A DNA stretch of 64,000 nucleotides from Aequorivita xiaoshiensis (GCF_022008395.1 NZ_JAIRBB010000002.1:310001-374000); one strand, 5' to 3'; numbered from the stretch's first letter, positions 35,404 to 45,857 are shown. Numbers and translations are program-made. Notes: generated by a model from the sequence alone, not told the origin.

Positions 35404-35958
35404 ATGGAAATCGATATAAATATTATTAAAAGTAAAATGGAAAAGTTGTTTAGTATTTCTAATTCCGAAGTTACTAGTATTGTAATAAGTGCGATTGCTG
35501 TTTATGTGGCTGTAATCCTTTATACTAGAGTTTTTGGAAAGCGGAGTTTTAGTAAAATGTCAAGTTTTGATTTTGCAATGACAGTAGCTATAGGTTCTTT
35601 AATTGCATCTACAATTCTTACTTCAAGTGTATCTATTACAGAAGGAGTTTTGGGACTTTTAGTAGTTTATGTTTTACAATTAACAGCAGCTTATTTTAGA
35701 AGGTTTAAGTTTTTTGCCAATACTATAGATAACACACCTTTACTGCTAATGGATGGTCCTAGTATACTTCATGAAAATTTAGCAAAGGCTAGAGTAACAG
35801 AGGGAGATTTGAGAGCAAAACTTCGCGAATCAAATGTGCTAGAATTATCTCAAGTGCGAGCTGTAATATTTGAAACTACAGGTGATATAGCTGTATTACA
35901 TACTTCTGAAGAATCACAAGAAGTTGAGTCTTGGCTTTTAAAAGATGTGATGAAATAA
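35404..35958 (+). CDS. DUF421 / YetF-like membrane protein
   Basis: A 184 aa protein of the DUF421 family: two to three membrane segments, the motif TRVFGKRSFSKMSSFDFAMTVAIGS and a soluble C-terminal domain with DNTPLLLMDGPSILHENLAKARVTEGDLRAKLRESNV. It is a single gene, and YetF-like proteins have no firm biochemical role. It stands alone between two minus-strand genes. Confidence 0.87.
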   Translation: MEIDINIIKSKMEKLFSISNSEVTSIVISAIAVYVAVILYTRVFGKRSFSKMSSFDFAMTVAIGSLIASTILTSSVSITEGVLGLLVVYVLQLTAAYFRRFKFFANTIDNTPLLLMDGPSILHENLAKARVTEGDLRAKLRESNVLELSQVRAVIFETTGDIAVLHTSEESQEVESWLLKDVMK

Positions 35959-36011
35959 ATTTCACAATAAATTATTCCTTAAAAACAAATCCGATTACCA
36001 TGAATCTCAAT

Positions 36012-36632
36012 TTATGTTTTTGAAATTATAAGGACCCTATCTGTTAGTTTTTCTATAACCAAATTGTATATATCGGTAATATATTCAATAGTTTTAGCAG
36101 TATAAATAAACACATGTGTGGGATCATTTCGGTAATACCAATTAGCAAAGTCTATATCTATGGTATACAAATGTGTCATTACATAGAGCCGTCCTCCTGG
36201 CTTCATTATTTTTAAAAGCATTTCAATTTCTTGCTTAGGACTGTAAAAATGTTCGAAAACTTCACAACAAAAAATGTAGTCGTAACTATAATTGACGAAA
36301 CCTTCGTTTGGATTAAAATATGGGTCATGAAGAATTATCCGATACCCAAAATCAATAAGTTGTTTTGAGATTACGGGGCCTGTTCCGCAGCCATAGTCCA
36401 AACCAAGTTCCTCTGGACTTTGGTTCTCTAAAATAGCAGATGTAATTGGCGAAGTAAATTTTTGGTAACCAGGATTATCTATATCGTTATTGTGTTCTTT
36501 ATAACGCTCCTTCTCTTCTACACTATTTAGGTAATACTTTTTATGCTTAACATAGGCGCCACAACAATTACAAATGAAATAAAATTCATCTATCTTATTG
36601 TGAAGTGTTGTATTACAAAGTGTGCATTCCAT
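36012..36632 (-). CDS. Class I SAM-dependent methyltransferase with N-terminal zinc ribbon
   Basis: A 206 aa protein. Residues 3-24 form a CxxC...CxxC zinc ribbon (CTLCNTTL, then CNCCGAYV). Motif I of the methyltransferase fold is LGLDYGCGTGPVISKQL, with EVFEHFYSPKQEIEMLLKIMKPGGRLYVMT as the post-I/motif III part. The substrate is unknown; similar proteins occur in surface polysaccharide gene sets, but there is none here. Confidence 0.85.
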   Translation of the reverse strand: MECTLCNTTLHNKIDEFYFICNCCGAYVKHKKYYLNSVEEKERYKEHNNDIDNPGYQKFTSPITSAILENQSPEELGLDYGCGTGPVISKQLIDFGYRIILHDPYFNPNEGFVNYSYDYIFCCEVFEHFYSPKQEIEMLLKIMKPGGRLYVMTHLYTIDIDFANWYYRNDPTHVFIYTAKTIEYITDIYNLVIEKLTDRVLIISKT

Positions 36633-37160
36633 TTAGCAAATTTTAAAATAAACTAAACCTTGCGAGATTCAATTGATGAATTCGAAATTCAACAATTTAC
36701 ACAATTATTTCAACATACATGGAAGGAAATTAAACACATAGCAATCTAAAACAAACTTAAAACTTAATGTGACCGATAGTTTCAATTAGCTAATAAATAT
36801 GTCCTAATACCTATTAACTTAATTCAGCCATTTTCATTCCACCGTTGGTTTTTACTCCATCAAATTCTATTAAAAAGATAACTTTGAAATTTATTTAAAA
36901 GTTAATTTTATCTAATCTAACTAGTTCCAACAAATTTTACGACACATAAATTCCATTCGAAATTACACTTCCATTTTAATTCTTATACAATTTTTTTGGT
37001 TCTCAAAAATTAATATTGTCGGTATAAAATTACTTTCCCAAACAATTTACACTTTATAAATGATGACCTTTTCATAGTTTTTCGATAGTTGATTGTAATG
37101 GATAATTATTGAACACCATTTTCAGTATGAACCAATTATTAACCAATAAATTCAATTACT
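36633..37160. other. Intergenic between divergent genes, nothing recognised
   Basis: 528 bp of AT-rich DNA between the methyltransferase (minus) and the FHA-protease gene (plus). No complete TTTG/TAnnTTTG pair could be placed for either gene, and no hairpin or coding relic was seen. Confidence 0.4.
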
Positions 37161-38834
37161 ATGAATAATCAAGCCAATTTTCTTTTAATACGTCACATTG
37201 CAGGCTCTAAGAAAGGACAAGTAGAAAGCTTCACTATTTCTAAAAATCTAGATGTTAAAATAGGACGAGGATTAGATAACGATGTAAGTTTTGATCCTGT
37301 TAAGGAAGATACTATTAGTCGAAATCATTGCCACATATCTCAAGACAGTGAAAATCCTGAACGCTTCTTCATTTCTGATAGTCAGAGTAAGAATGGAACA
37401 TTTGTAAATGAAGTACTCATTACAAAAAAAACCGAACTATTTGCTGGAGATATTATAAAGCTTGGTAAGGATGGCCCTTCATTCGAATTGGACCTTGATC
37501 CTCGTCCAAAGCTACATATAAAAAGCACTCGAGTTCTAGACACAACCGTTGCAAAAGAAACCAAAGTACATACCGCTACTAATTTTTCAAAAACTACTTC
37601 AGAAAAGAAACAGCCGAAAAAAGATGGTGTTGGAAAAAATACTATGCAGCATATGATTCGCGAATCTGAAAAGAAAAATAAGACCGGTCTTTTAATTACA
37701 TTAACTGCTATTATACTATTAGTTTCAACTGGAGGGTATTTATTATATCAAAAACAGAGCGTTAAAGAAATTGTTCATGTTAGAGAACCAAAAACCACCT
37801 TCACTCCTACCGAAATTGCTAAGGCAAATAATGAGAAAGTAGTTTATATAGAATTTGCTTGGAAACTTACAAATACTGAATCTAGTGAAGAAATGTATCA
37901 CGTTTATTATCCTGTTATAAAGGATAAGCAAATTATTGGACACAAAGGTGCATATTTTCAAAATCAACAAGGACAAATCGAACCCTTGTTAGTTACAAAG
38001 GGTGACTATTTAAAAGGGTTTGGAAATACGCAAGGCATAGAACTAGACATTATTGCGAGTTCCGGTATGGGCAGTGGCTTCGTGATAGACGAACGCGGTT
38101 TCATTGCAACAAATCGACACGTAGCTACTAGCTGGCTTACAAGGTTTCAATTTCAAGAATACGCTTTCCCGGGAGTACTAATGGAGACAGATAAAAACGG
38201 ACAATTCGCACCTTCTTGGGATAAACAAGTAACAAGAGAAATGGTAGGTAGCTGGGTTCCTGGAAATGATAAAAAATACACTGGGGTAAATACTTATTTG
38301 GATGTAACTTTTGCCAATAATTCACAAAGAACACCAGCTCAGATCGTCCGAATCTCCTCTACTCACGACATCGCTATGATTAAAATTGACTTACCTGAAT
38401 CATTGCCTAAAGTAGAACTTTATGACAATTATAATGAAATTCAACCCGGTGATCCTACAATTGTTATGGGATATCCAGGACTTGCACCTAACCAATTAGT
38501 GCTTAAGCGCTCACAAGATTACTTTAATTCCAATCCAAATATTTCAACCGTACCTGTGCCCACTATAAGTACAGGAAATGTAGGACGAATGGTTCGTGGA
38601 AGTGAAAGAAATGAAAAAATTGATGATTATCGATCTTCCTTAGGTGACTACTACCAACTTACAATCAACTCTACAGGTGGAGGAAATAGCGGAGGACCTA
38701 TGTTTGATGATAAAGGACGTGTAGTGGGTGTTTATAGCGCCGGAACAACAGATGGAAGAGGAAATGCTATTAGTTTTTCAGTTCCAATTAAATATGTAAT
38801 GGAGTTAATGGGTCGTCAACAGGTTATCAAATAA
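37161..38834 (+). CDS. Membrane-anchored FHA-trypsin-like serine protease
   Basis: A 557 aa protein. Residues 1-105 form a phosphothreonine-binding FHA domain (GRGLDND, SRNHCHIS, KNGTFVN), followed by a Lys-rich linker, one membrane helix (176-196) and a trypsin/HtrA-like protease domain facing the periplasm. The catalytic triad is visible: His320 (ATNRHVATS), Asp403 (HDIAMIKID) and Ser510 (GGGNSGGPMF). No PDZ domain follows. It heads a group with a PP2C phosphatase and a Ser/Thr kinase, which would control FHA binding in the cytoplasm. Confidence 0.9.
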   Translation: MNNQANFLLIRHIAGSKKGQVESFTISKNLDVKIGRGLDNDVSFDPVKEDTISRNHCHISQDSENPERFFISDSQSKNGTFVNEVLITKKTELFAGDIIKLGKDGPSFELDLDPRPKLHIKSTRVLDTTVAKETKVHTATNFSKTTSEKKQPKKDGVGKNTMQHMIRESEKKNKTGLLITLTAIILLVSTGGYLLYQKQSVKEIVHVREPKTTFTPTEIAKANNEKVVYIEFAWKLTNTESSEEMYHVYYPVIKDKQIIGHKGAYFQNQQGQIEPLLVTKGDYLKGFGNTQGIELDIIASSGMGSGFVIDERGFIATNRHVATSWLTRFQFQEYAFPGVLMETDKNGQFAPSWDKQVTREMVGSWVPGNDKKYTGVNTYLDVTFANNSQRTPAQIVRISSTHDIAMIKIDLPESLPKVELYDNYNEIQPGDPTIVMGYPGLAPNQLVLKRSQDYFNSNPNISTVPVPTISTGNVGRMVRGSERNEKIDDYRSSLGDYYQLTINSTGGGNSGGPMFDDKGRVVGVYSAGTTDGRGNAISFSVPIKYVMELMGRQQVIK

Positions 38835-38931
38835 TATATTAAAACAACCAATCAGGTAATTACTTTCACTTTTCCACTAATTCTATTCTACTATTGTGTA
38901 AGCAATTAACTGGCAATTAACAGAAATAATT

Positions 38932-39792
38932 ATGAGGTTTTTCTTTTCAAGTAATAAAAATAAGGTTGCTAATTCCACTGTAAAAAAGAGTAAAAATAGT
39001 GGGAGTTTTTGCAATGTTTATACTCTTTCAGAAACTGGTCCTGTTCGCGACCACAACGAAGACTCTATTGCATATTCTTTTCCAGAAAACAACCATAAAA
39101 ATCTAATTGCTATAGTGGCAGATGGCATGGGCGGACATAATGCAGGTGAAATAGCTAGTAAGATTGCGTGTGATATTTTGCTCGATTATTGTTTAAAATA
39201 TTGGGAGAAATATACTCCTGAAAAATTGTTGCAAAAGGCTTTTAAAAATGCACATAATGAAATAGTTGAAACTGGCAAATGGAATCCAGAACAGCATGGA
39301 ATGGGTACTACTGCTACTTCAGTGATAATACAGCGTAATGTATGTTATATCGGCCATATTGGTGATAGTCGTATTTATCGTTTACGAAATGGAAACTTAA
39401 CACAAATTAGCAAAGACCATACATTAGTTAACCAGATGTTTGAAGATGGCGATATTACAATGCAAGAACGAGATAACCATCCAATGAAAAATGTGCTATT
39501 GCAGGCTTTAGGAACTACAACAAATATACAACCTCAAATTACATCCAATGGCTGGAAAATATTGGAAGGTGACCGGATTTTTATGTGCTCTGATGGCGTA
39601 ACAGATGTATTTAGTGATGGTGACATAAAAGACTTGCTGTCAATGAGCCAAGCAGAGTTTGTCTTGGAGTGTTTAAGTTGTACTGCCACAACCAGAAATG
39701 TATCAGATAATTTTTCAGCAGTGCTCATAGATATCTCTTCTATAAACCGAACACTTCCATCAAAAACTAAAGAACAAAATGTACTATTATGA
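38932..39792 (+). CDS. PP2C-type serine/threonine phosphatase
   Basis: A 286 aa PP2C phosphatase. Metal-binding motifs are RDHNEDS (39-45), DGMGGH (64-69), GDSRIYR (144-150), SDGVTD (220-225) and the final DN at about 259-260. It is cytoplasmic, with no membrane segment. It overlaps the kinase gene by 4 nt (ATGA), so the opposing enzymes are made together, which is typical of bacterial PP2C/STPK pairs. Confidence 0.95.
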   Translation: MRFFFSSNKNKVANSTVKKSKNSGSFCNVYTLSETGPVRDHNEDSIAYSFPENNHKNLIAIVADGMGGHNAGEIASKIACDILLDYCLKYWEKYTPEKLLQKAFKNAHNEIVETGKWNPEQHGMGTTATSVIIQRNVCYIGHIGDSRIYRLRNGNLTQISKDHTLVNQMFEDGDITMQERDNHPMKNVLLQALGTTTNIQPQITSNGWKILEGDRIFMCSDGVTDVFSDGDIKDLLSMSQAEFVLECLSCTATTRNVSDNFSAVLIDISSINRTLPSKTKEQNVLL

Positions 39793-41519
39793 GCATACTA
39801 GGTAGTCAATATGACGTTATTCAAAAACTTGGGGAAGGTGGAATGGGTGTTGTTTATCTCGCAAGAGATACTATGATTCAAAGATTAGTTGCCATTAAGC
39901 AGCTTCATCGCGATGGAGGTTCAGAGGAAGAAAGTTTAGGTGAAAGATTTCAAGCCGAAGCGCTCGCGCTAGCAAAACTGAATCACCCTAATATTACGCA
40001 CCTCTATTCATTTATTCCAAAGGAAGATACCTATTGGATGATTATGGAATATGTTGAGGGAAAGACGCTCGAAGATTGGTTAAAAATTCATCAAAAAATC
40101 ACACATCAACTCGCAGCTAGTATTGCGGTCCAAATACTTGATGGCTTAGAACACGCACATCGCAAGGGAATTATTCATCGAGATATAAAACCTGCTAATG
40201 TGATGATTAATGAAGATGGAGAGGTTAAAATTATGGATTTTGGAATTGCTAGAATGCGTAATGCACAACGAATTACAAGTCACGGTAAGTCTGTAGGAAC
40301 CTTAGAGTATATGGCTCCAGAACAAATTCAAGGTCATGAGGGAGATGAGCGCATTGACGTCTATGCTGTTGGCAATATTTTGTATGAAATGTTAAGCGGT
40401 AGTACACCGTTCCAGAGTGACACCGATTATCGGTTGATGAAAGATAAGTTAGAAAAACGAGCTGAATCCATAATACAATATAATTCTACAGTCCCCGTCT
40501 CTTTTGAAAAGATTATTTTTAAAGCACTTCAATGTAATCCTAACAAGAGATACAAATCGGCGATGGAAATGAAAATTGCCATCGAAAAAAATCTTGGTTC
40601 CTCTCTTTTAGATCAATCTACACTTACCGATGTGCTACAAGCATCTCAAGTTTTTACTGAACCTCAAAAAGGAAGTGAAATAATATCCGTAAATAAAATT
40701 TTTGCTCGTGCAAAATCCATCTCAGGACAGTTTAAAGTACCAAAGGCAACCAAAGTACACAATTCATTATTATTATTAGGAGTCTCTATTTTATTTTGTG
40801 CAATTTTATTGATTTGGGGTGGTGGAACAAGTAAAGAAATAGTTCATGAAAAAACTCCTGTGGCGTCTGAAGTTACCTGGACAGAACCGGAGAACAGCCC
40901 TCAAGAAGTGGTATTAAACCAAACTTCTAGTGAATTTGAAGAATCACCAAATGAAATGTATAAGCGAATTATTAATAATACAGAAGTCATTCCTGAAGCT
41001 AAAGAAGAAATAAAAAAAGATATAAGCCAACCAACGAATAGTAAACCTTCAAATCAACCAAAAAAAAAGAGTGAACCAAAACCGTCAATTATTCCTGAAA
41101 AAACAGTGAAGAAAGAAGACAATGTTAAAAAACCAGTTGTTCCAAACACTCCCGTTAAAGTGCCTGCAGGAAAAATTATTAGTATTACCTTAAAAGAAGA
41201 TTTAAGTTCGGAAGAAAAAGAGCGAGATGGAAAACAGATCCAACTAATTTGCAATGAAGATGTTGTTGCCGAAAATAGAGTAATTATTAAAAAAGGAGCC
41301 GAAGTTATCGGAAAGATTGTCGATGTTGTTGAATCGACACATAGTAGAAAAAAAGCTTTAATTGGTTTTGTAATTCAATATGTAATAGCCGTTGATGGTA
41401 GTAAAGTTAAATTAAAATCAAAACGCTATCGATTGTATGCCGATACTCAAGGAATTCCTGTAACATATAAAACTGGTGAAACATTTGAAGCTAAGTTAAG
41501 AGGTGGCAAAGTTCGATAA
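39789..41519 (+). CDS. Membrane serine/threonine protein kinase (Hanks type)
   Basis: A 576 aa protein. The kinase domain is residues 8-270 with GEGGMGVV (P-loop), Lys37, HRDIKPAN (130-137) and DFG (150-152); APEQ marks the end of the activation segment. One membrane helix (about 325-345) is followed by a Pro/Lys-rich linker and a C-terminal periplasmic domain (460-576) with VPAGKIISITLKEDLSSE and IKKGAEVIGKIVDVVES, like the beta-domain seen in some envelope-linked proteins. It is not a PASTA kinase, so its signal differs from muropeptide-sensing kinases. Confidence 0.94.
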   Translation: MSILGSQYDVIQKLGEGGMGVVYLARDTMIQRLVAIKQLHRDGGSEEESLGERFQAEALALAKLNHPNITHLYSFIPKEDTYWMIMEYVEGKTLEDWLKIHQKITHQLAASIAVQILDGLEHAHRKGIIHRDIKPANVMINEDGEVKIMDFGIARMRNAQRITSHGKSVGTLEYMAPEQIQGHEGDERIDVYAVGNILYEMLSGSTPFQSDTDYRLMKDKLEKRAESIIQYNSTVPVSFEKIIFKALQCNPNKRYKSAMEMKIAIEKNLGSSLLDQSTLTDVLQASQVFTEPQKGSEIISVNKIFARAKSISGQFKVPKATKVHNSLLLLGVSILFCAILLIWGGGTSKEIVHEKTPVASEVTWTEPENSPQEVVLNQTSSEFEESPNEMYKRIINNTEVIPEAKEEIKKDISQPTNSKPSNQPKKKSEPKPSIIPEKTVKKEDNVKKPVVPNTPVKVPAGKIISITLKEDLSSEEKERDGKQIQLICNEDVVAENRVIIKKGAEVIGKIVDVVESTHSRKKALIGFVIQYVIAVDGSKVKLKSKRYRLYADTQGIPVTYKTGETFEAKLRGGKVR

Positions 41520-41615
41520 GCAACCTTATCCCCAAGCCAATGTAAACAATGAGATACTAAACTTGTATTTTTTACCAGTCTCTTAAACTTATTCTTCGAA
41601 AAAAGTTTATTCCAA

Positions 41616-44600
41616 TTACTGCACTACCTCTAAAATAGAATACCCCAAACTCCCCTTCTCCAATTTAATCTGGGTTGTTATCCGCTCTTTTAAAGCACTT
41701 ACGTGTGAAATCACTCCAACCGACTTATCGCCTTCACTCTGCATTCTCTCAAGTATCGTAATAGCTTGGTCTAGCGTTTCTGGGTCTAAAGTTCCAAATC
41801 CTTCGTCTATAAATAAGGATTCAATTTTTACGTTTCTAGCGGCTATATCAGACAAAGCAAAGGCCATTGCTAAACTCACCAAAAAAGTTTCTCCTCCAGA
41901 TAAAGTGCGAACAGAACGACGAGCGTTCCCCATATACCTATCAAAAACCTTAAGTGTATCACTTTTATCAGCTTCTTCAGGTGTTGGGATATCTAGTAAA
42001 TAACGATCACTGAAATCTGAAAGACGCTTGTTGGCAAAACCTATTAACTGCTCTAGAGTGAGATCCTGAACAAAATTTGAAAACTTGTTTCCAGTTGCAT
42101 CCCCAATTAAATCGTTCATAGATTTCCAAAGAGCCAAATCTTTCTTTAAAAGATTTAATTCGTCAATTACTTTTTGCTGACGCTTTTTGTTATTTTCATC
42201 ATTTTCCAAACTCTGGGTTAATTTCCCAATATTAACAGAAAGTGTATCCCAGTGATTTTTAGACTCTTCAAATAAGGAAGTTAAAGCTTCCAGTGAAAGT
42301 TTAGTATCATCTTTGGCAGTCAATTCTTTTATCCTTCTTACCAACTCACTTTCTTTTACAGAAATACTTGTATGGCGTTCTTTAAGCTCATTTTCCCGTT
42401 TTCTAATCTTGTTTGCTCGATCTTCTTGTATAATTGATTTTCGCAATGTTTCGAGACTTTCCAAGCCTTCCTTTACAAGTATTTGTTTTAAATCTGCTTC
42501 TCTCTTAGATTTCTCTGAAGTAGTATTTTTTATTTTGTCATTAGTTTCCTGAAGCTGTTTAGCAAGTGACGAAATGTTGGAAACAGCTTGTGTGAGTTGG
42601 GTTGATAAAGTATTAGATTCTTTATTGATATCCTGCCCTTTATAGCGAGAACTTCGCTCTTTATTTAAATTTAAATATTCATTTAAAGCATTTTCCCACT
42701 GATTAAAACTCGTTCCAATATCCTTTAAAACTTCAGCTGCCTGAAAAGCATTTTTCGATACTTCCAATTGCTTAATGGTGTTTGCCAATGCCATTCGATT
42801 GCCTTGAAGAGTTTCAAGAGCTTCCTTATAATTCCAATCCAAATCTTCTGCGAGATCTGAAAGCACTTTTATATTGATGGTTTCTTCCTTCTTAAGAACT
42901 TCAATATCGTTGGCAATACTTTTGATTTCCTTTAAATGATACTTGTTCTTTTCGTTTAAAGCTATTAATAGATCAGATTTGGATTTAAGTGAATCCTTTT
43001 TTTGCTTTAGAAGTTCTTCTTTGGCGTCAAAATATGGCTCCTCAGACGCGTATGGATGGTGGATGGAACCACAAAGTGGACAAGGTTCCTCTGGTTTCAA
43101 TTGTTGACGGTATTCCTCTAAACTTTGATGTTTGCGCTGTTGTTCTAATTTTTTCTCTAAAATTTCAACATCCTTTTTTAAATCAATAATATCTTTTTCT
43201 TGAGATGTTATAGCATTGTTGTCTTGCTCTAGTTTTTCCTTTACTGATTTAAGTTTATCATTCTGAACTTTGATATTAGTTTGAATTTTTAATAACTGTT
43301 CCTTTCTAGTGAGGAGTTCTCCCGCTTTCTCATGATTATGCCGAGCAGTTTCTAGGGTGTTATTTAACGCTTCTATACTTCCAACTCCTGAATTAAGAAT
43401 GCTTTCATTTACAGATTTTTTGAAAGCAATAAACTGTGGCTTAAACTGCTCAGGATTATCTGCGTTGGAAAGTGAAAAATCTAATTGTTTTATCTTGCGA
43501 ACGTAGTTATTCAACTGACTTTTATAAAGATTGGCTTCTCCAATCTTTTTTTCTTCTTCATTTTGTAAAGCAGCAATTTTTCCTCGGAATGCTTCTAACT
43601 TACTATTAGCATTTTCTACATCAACCGCTTCAAAAGTCAATTCTGATATTTTATGCAAGTAAGTTTTCTGTAATGCCTCTACTTCTTCTTTAGATTTCTG
43701 TAGTCCTTCTATATATTCTTTAAGCCGATTTTCTTCTTTAACCACTAAATCAAACTCTCTTAAATTAACTGCGTATTTAGATAGTTTCTCGTGGTTCTCT
43801 AATTCGACCTTAAAAGGCTTAAAAATTTCAATGTCCTTTTTAAGTTCAGCTTTGTCAACTTCAAGTTGCTTTTGTTCTTTTTGTGTATCTTGAAGTTCTT
43901 GCCTAGTTTTTATTTTTTCGGCTGCAATTTGGTAAGCCTTCTCAATTTCGGGCTTAGTTTTACTCAATGATTGTAATTCATTTTTCTTCGCTGTAATAAC
44001 TTCGGGACTTAATAATTCAATTCCTTCAAGGCCAGCTTTTTTAAGTTCAATCTTCTTTTCTACCGATTTATATCTAAAATACACTGCCTTCCCTATTTCA
44101 CGATAGGATTTGGCTCCAGTTATATCTTCCAACAACTTGTTTCGCTCATTACGCGGTGCTCGAAGCAATTTACTAAACTCCCCTTGTGATAATACCATGG
44201 CTTTCACAAACTGCTCGTAACTTAAGCCTATAATAACATTGTTTTTTTCAGGCGTTTTAGTACCTGATTCCAGAATATGTCCCGTAGCAACCTCTACCAA
44301 TTCCTGTTTTCGGGCATTTAAATTATTATTTCTATTGCGTTCTATAGACCAATGGCTGCGATAATCCTTTCCATTTACACGATATTCAACTTCGGCATAA
44401 CAACTCTTCATGTTTCGAGTCATAATCCCACCATCGTCTTCCAAAATTGAATTACTCACATTTTTATCAACTCGAGCAATACGATTATAAAGAGCCAAAG
44501 TTATTACATCTAATAAGGTTGATTTTCCAGAACCTGTAGGTCCGGTAATAGCAAAAAGTCCAGCGTCTGCTAATATCCCCTCTCCAAAGTTAATTTCGTG

Positions 44601-44651
44601 CTCCCCTTTGAGGGAATGAATATTTTCAAATCGTATTTTTAGAATTTTCAT
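41616..44651 (-). CDS. sbcC: Exonuclease SbcCD subunit C
   Basis: A 1011 aa SMC-like ATPase, partner of SbcD in cutting DNA hairpins and protein-blocked ends. Walker A is GPTGSGKST (37-45), then long coiled coils on both sides of the zinc hook CPLC (524-527). The C-terminal half has the signature SGGETFLVSLAMAFALSD and Walker B ESLFIDEGFGTLD. The start lies 3 nt after the sbcD stop, so the two genes form an operon. Confidence 0.95.
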   Translation of the reverse strand: MKILKIRFENIHSLKGEHEINFGEGILADAGLFAITGPTGSGKSTLLDVITLALYNRIARVDKNVSNSILEDDGGIMTRNMKSCYAEVEYRVNGKDYRSHWSIERNRNNNLNARKQELVEVATGHILESGTKTPEKNNVIIGLSYEQFVKAMVLSQGEFSKLLRAPRNERNKLLEDITGAKSYREIGKAVYFRYKSVEKKIELKKAGLEGIELLSPEVITAKKNELQSLSKTKPEIEKAYQIAAEKIKTRQELQDTQKEQKQLEVDKAELKKDIEIFKPFKVELENHEKLSKYAVNLREFDLVVKEENRLKEYIEGLQKSKEEVEALQKTYLHKISELTFEAVDVENANSKLEAFRGKIAALQNEEEKKIGEANLYKSQLNNYVRKIKQLDFSLSNADNPEQFKPQFIAFKKSVNESILNSGVGSIEALNNTLETARHNHEKAGELLTRKEQLLKIQTNIKVQNDKLKSVKEKLEQDNNAITSQEKDIIDLKKDVEILEKKLEQQRKHQSLEEYRQQLKPEEPCPLCGSIHHPYASEEPYFDAKEELLKQKKDSLKSKSDLLIALNEKNKYHLKEIKSIANDIEVLKKEETINIKVLSDLAEDLDWNYKEALETLQGNRMALANTIKQLEVSKNAFQAAEVLKDIGTSFNQWENALNEYLNLNKERSSRYKGQDINKESNTLSTQLTQAVSNISSLAKQLQETNDKIKNTTSEKSKREADLKQILVKEGLESLETLRKSIIQEDRANKIRKRENELKERHTSISVKESELVRRIKELTAKDDTKLSLEALTSLFEESKNHWDTLSVNIGKLTQSLENDENNKKRQQKVIDELNLLKKDLALWKSMNDLIGDATGNKFSNFVQDLTLEQLIGFANKRLSDFSDRYLLDIPTPEEADKSDTLKVFDRYMGNARRSVRTLSGGETFLVSLAMAFALSDIAARNVKIESLFIDEGFGTLDPETLDQAITILERMQSEGDKSVGVISHVSALKERITTQIKLEKGSLGYSILEVVQ

Positions 44652-44654
44652 AGT

Positions 44655-45857
44655 CTATAGATTCAATTCTTCTAAAATTTCACGGAAAGCATTCTTTAAT
44701 TCTTCCGTGTTTTCCAAACCACTCTGTAATTCAAGTTTCTTTTCAAACATCTGCATTGGCGTTACATCAGCCACGTCTGTACCTACTTCAAAAGCATCGC
44801 TAGCACCTCTAATTTTATTTCTGAAATTAAGCCGGGACTTTACAACTTCTATATTCGAATTGAACTGAGAATTGATAAGTGCTTCAAAAGCTTGACGCCT
44901 TTCTAAGCTTTCAACCTCTTCGTTTACGATAATTTCGGCTAGTGAAGTTAAGGTGGTTTCTTCGGAGTAAATATTTAGTTTTTCTTCAACCTCCTGCAAA
45001 CTGCCTTCAAAAGTTATAAGGTTTCTGTGTTTAGGAATAGGAATAATATCTACGTTTTCTATCTCATTATTTACTACAGTAATCACGTTAATCTGCTTGC
45101 GATCTTCTTTTTCAGAAAAGCTTAGCGGTACGGGTGAACCACAATAATAAATGTTTTGTTCGCGAGAAATTACTTGTGGCTTATGAATATGTCCTAATGC
45201 AACATAATCTGGAGTTTCACCAAACATATTTGCTTCAACACCTGCTTGATTCCCTATTTGAATATCGCGTTCACTTTCTGAAAGCTCACTTCCTTGTACA
45301 TATAAATGGCCCATTACAATAAACAATTCACCAGAATAGTTTTGTTGGTAATAATTATTAATGTTAGTAAAATAACCTCTTAGCCCAGATTTTATCTGTT
45401 CGATTTTTGTGGCGTAGCTTTCCCCTGCAGCCGACTTTCGAATATCCCTATCTTTTAAAAACGGTATAGCAGCTACTACAACTGTTTCGTTGTTCTTTTC
45501 TACCGTTACAAACATGTCCTCTACCCTTTGTGTAGCACCGCCAACAACGGTAATATCGAATGTCTTTAATAATTCGGCTGGAGCGTTTAAAACTGCCGAA
45601 GAATCGTGATTACCTCCTGTAATAATTATTTTACAATCTAGGTTAATTAACTTTTTTAATAAATCATAGTACTGTTTAAACGCAGCTTGTGAAGGATTAG
45701 CTTGGTCGAAAACATCACCTGAAACCAATAACACATCGATATCTTCAGATTTTATATAATTTATTAACCATTCAAAAAAAAGGTCTAAATCTGCAGTTAA
45801 ATCATATTTAAGTAATTGTTTTCCGATATGCCAATCGGAAGTGTGAAGAATTTTCAT
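44655..45857 (-). CDS. sbcD: Exonuclease SbcCD subunit D
   Basis: A 400 aa Mre11-type nuclease. Metal-binding motifs are HTSDWHIGKQ, VSGDVFDQANPS, ITGGNHDSSAV and ALGHIHKPQ, in the normal order, followed by a capping domain and a C-terminal region that binds SbcC. It is the first gene of sbcDC, with a good -7 element 25 nt before its ATG. Confidence 0.95.
   Translation of the reverse strand: MKILHTSDWHIGKQLLKYDLTADLDLFFEWLINYIKSEDIDVLLVSGDVFDQANPSQAAFKQYYDLLKKLINLDCKIIITGGNHDSSAVLNAPAELLKTFDITVVGGATQRVEDMFVTVEKNNETVVVAAIPFLKDRDIRKSAAGESYATKIEQIKSGLRGYFTNINNYYQQNYSGELFIVMGHLYVQGSELSESERDIQIGNQAGVEANMFGETPDYVALGHIHKPQVISREQNIYYCGSPVPLSFSEKEDRKQINVITVVNNEIENVDIIPIPKHRNLITFEGSLQEVEEKLNIYSEETTLTSLAEIIVNEEVESLERRQAFEALINSQFNSNIEVVKSRLNFRNKIRGASDAFEVGTDVADVTPMQMFEKKLELQSGLENTEELKNAFREILEELNL

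Noticed and set aside
36633-37160. Long divergent intergenic region as a possible origin or phage attachment site
   Set aside because: No repeats, DnaA-box clusters, tRNA gene or integrase were seen.
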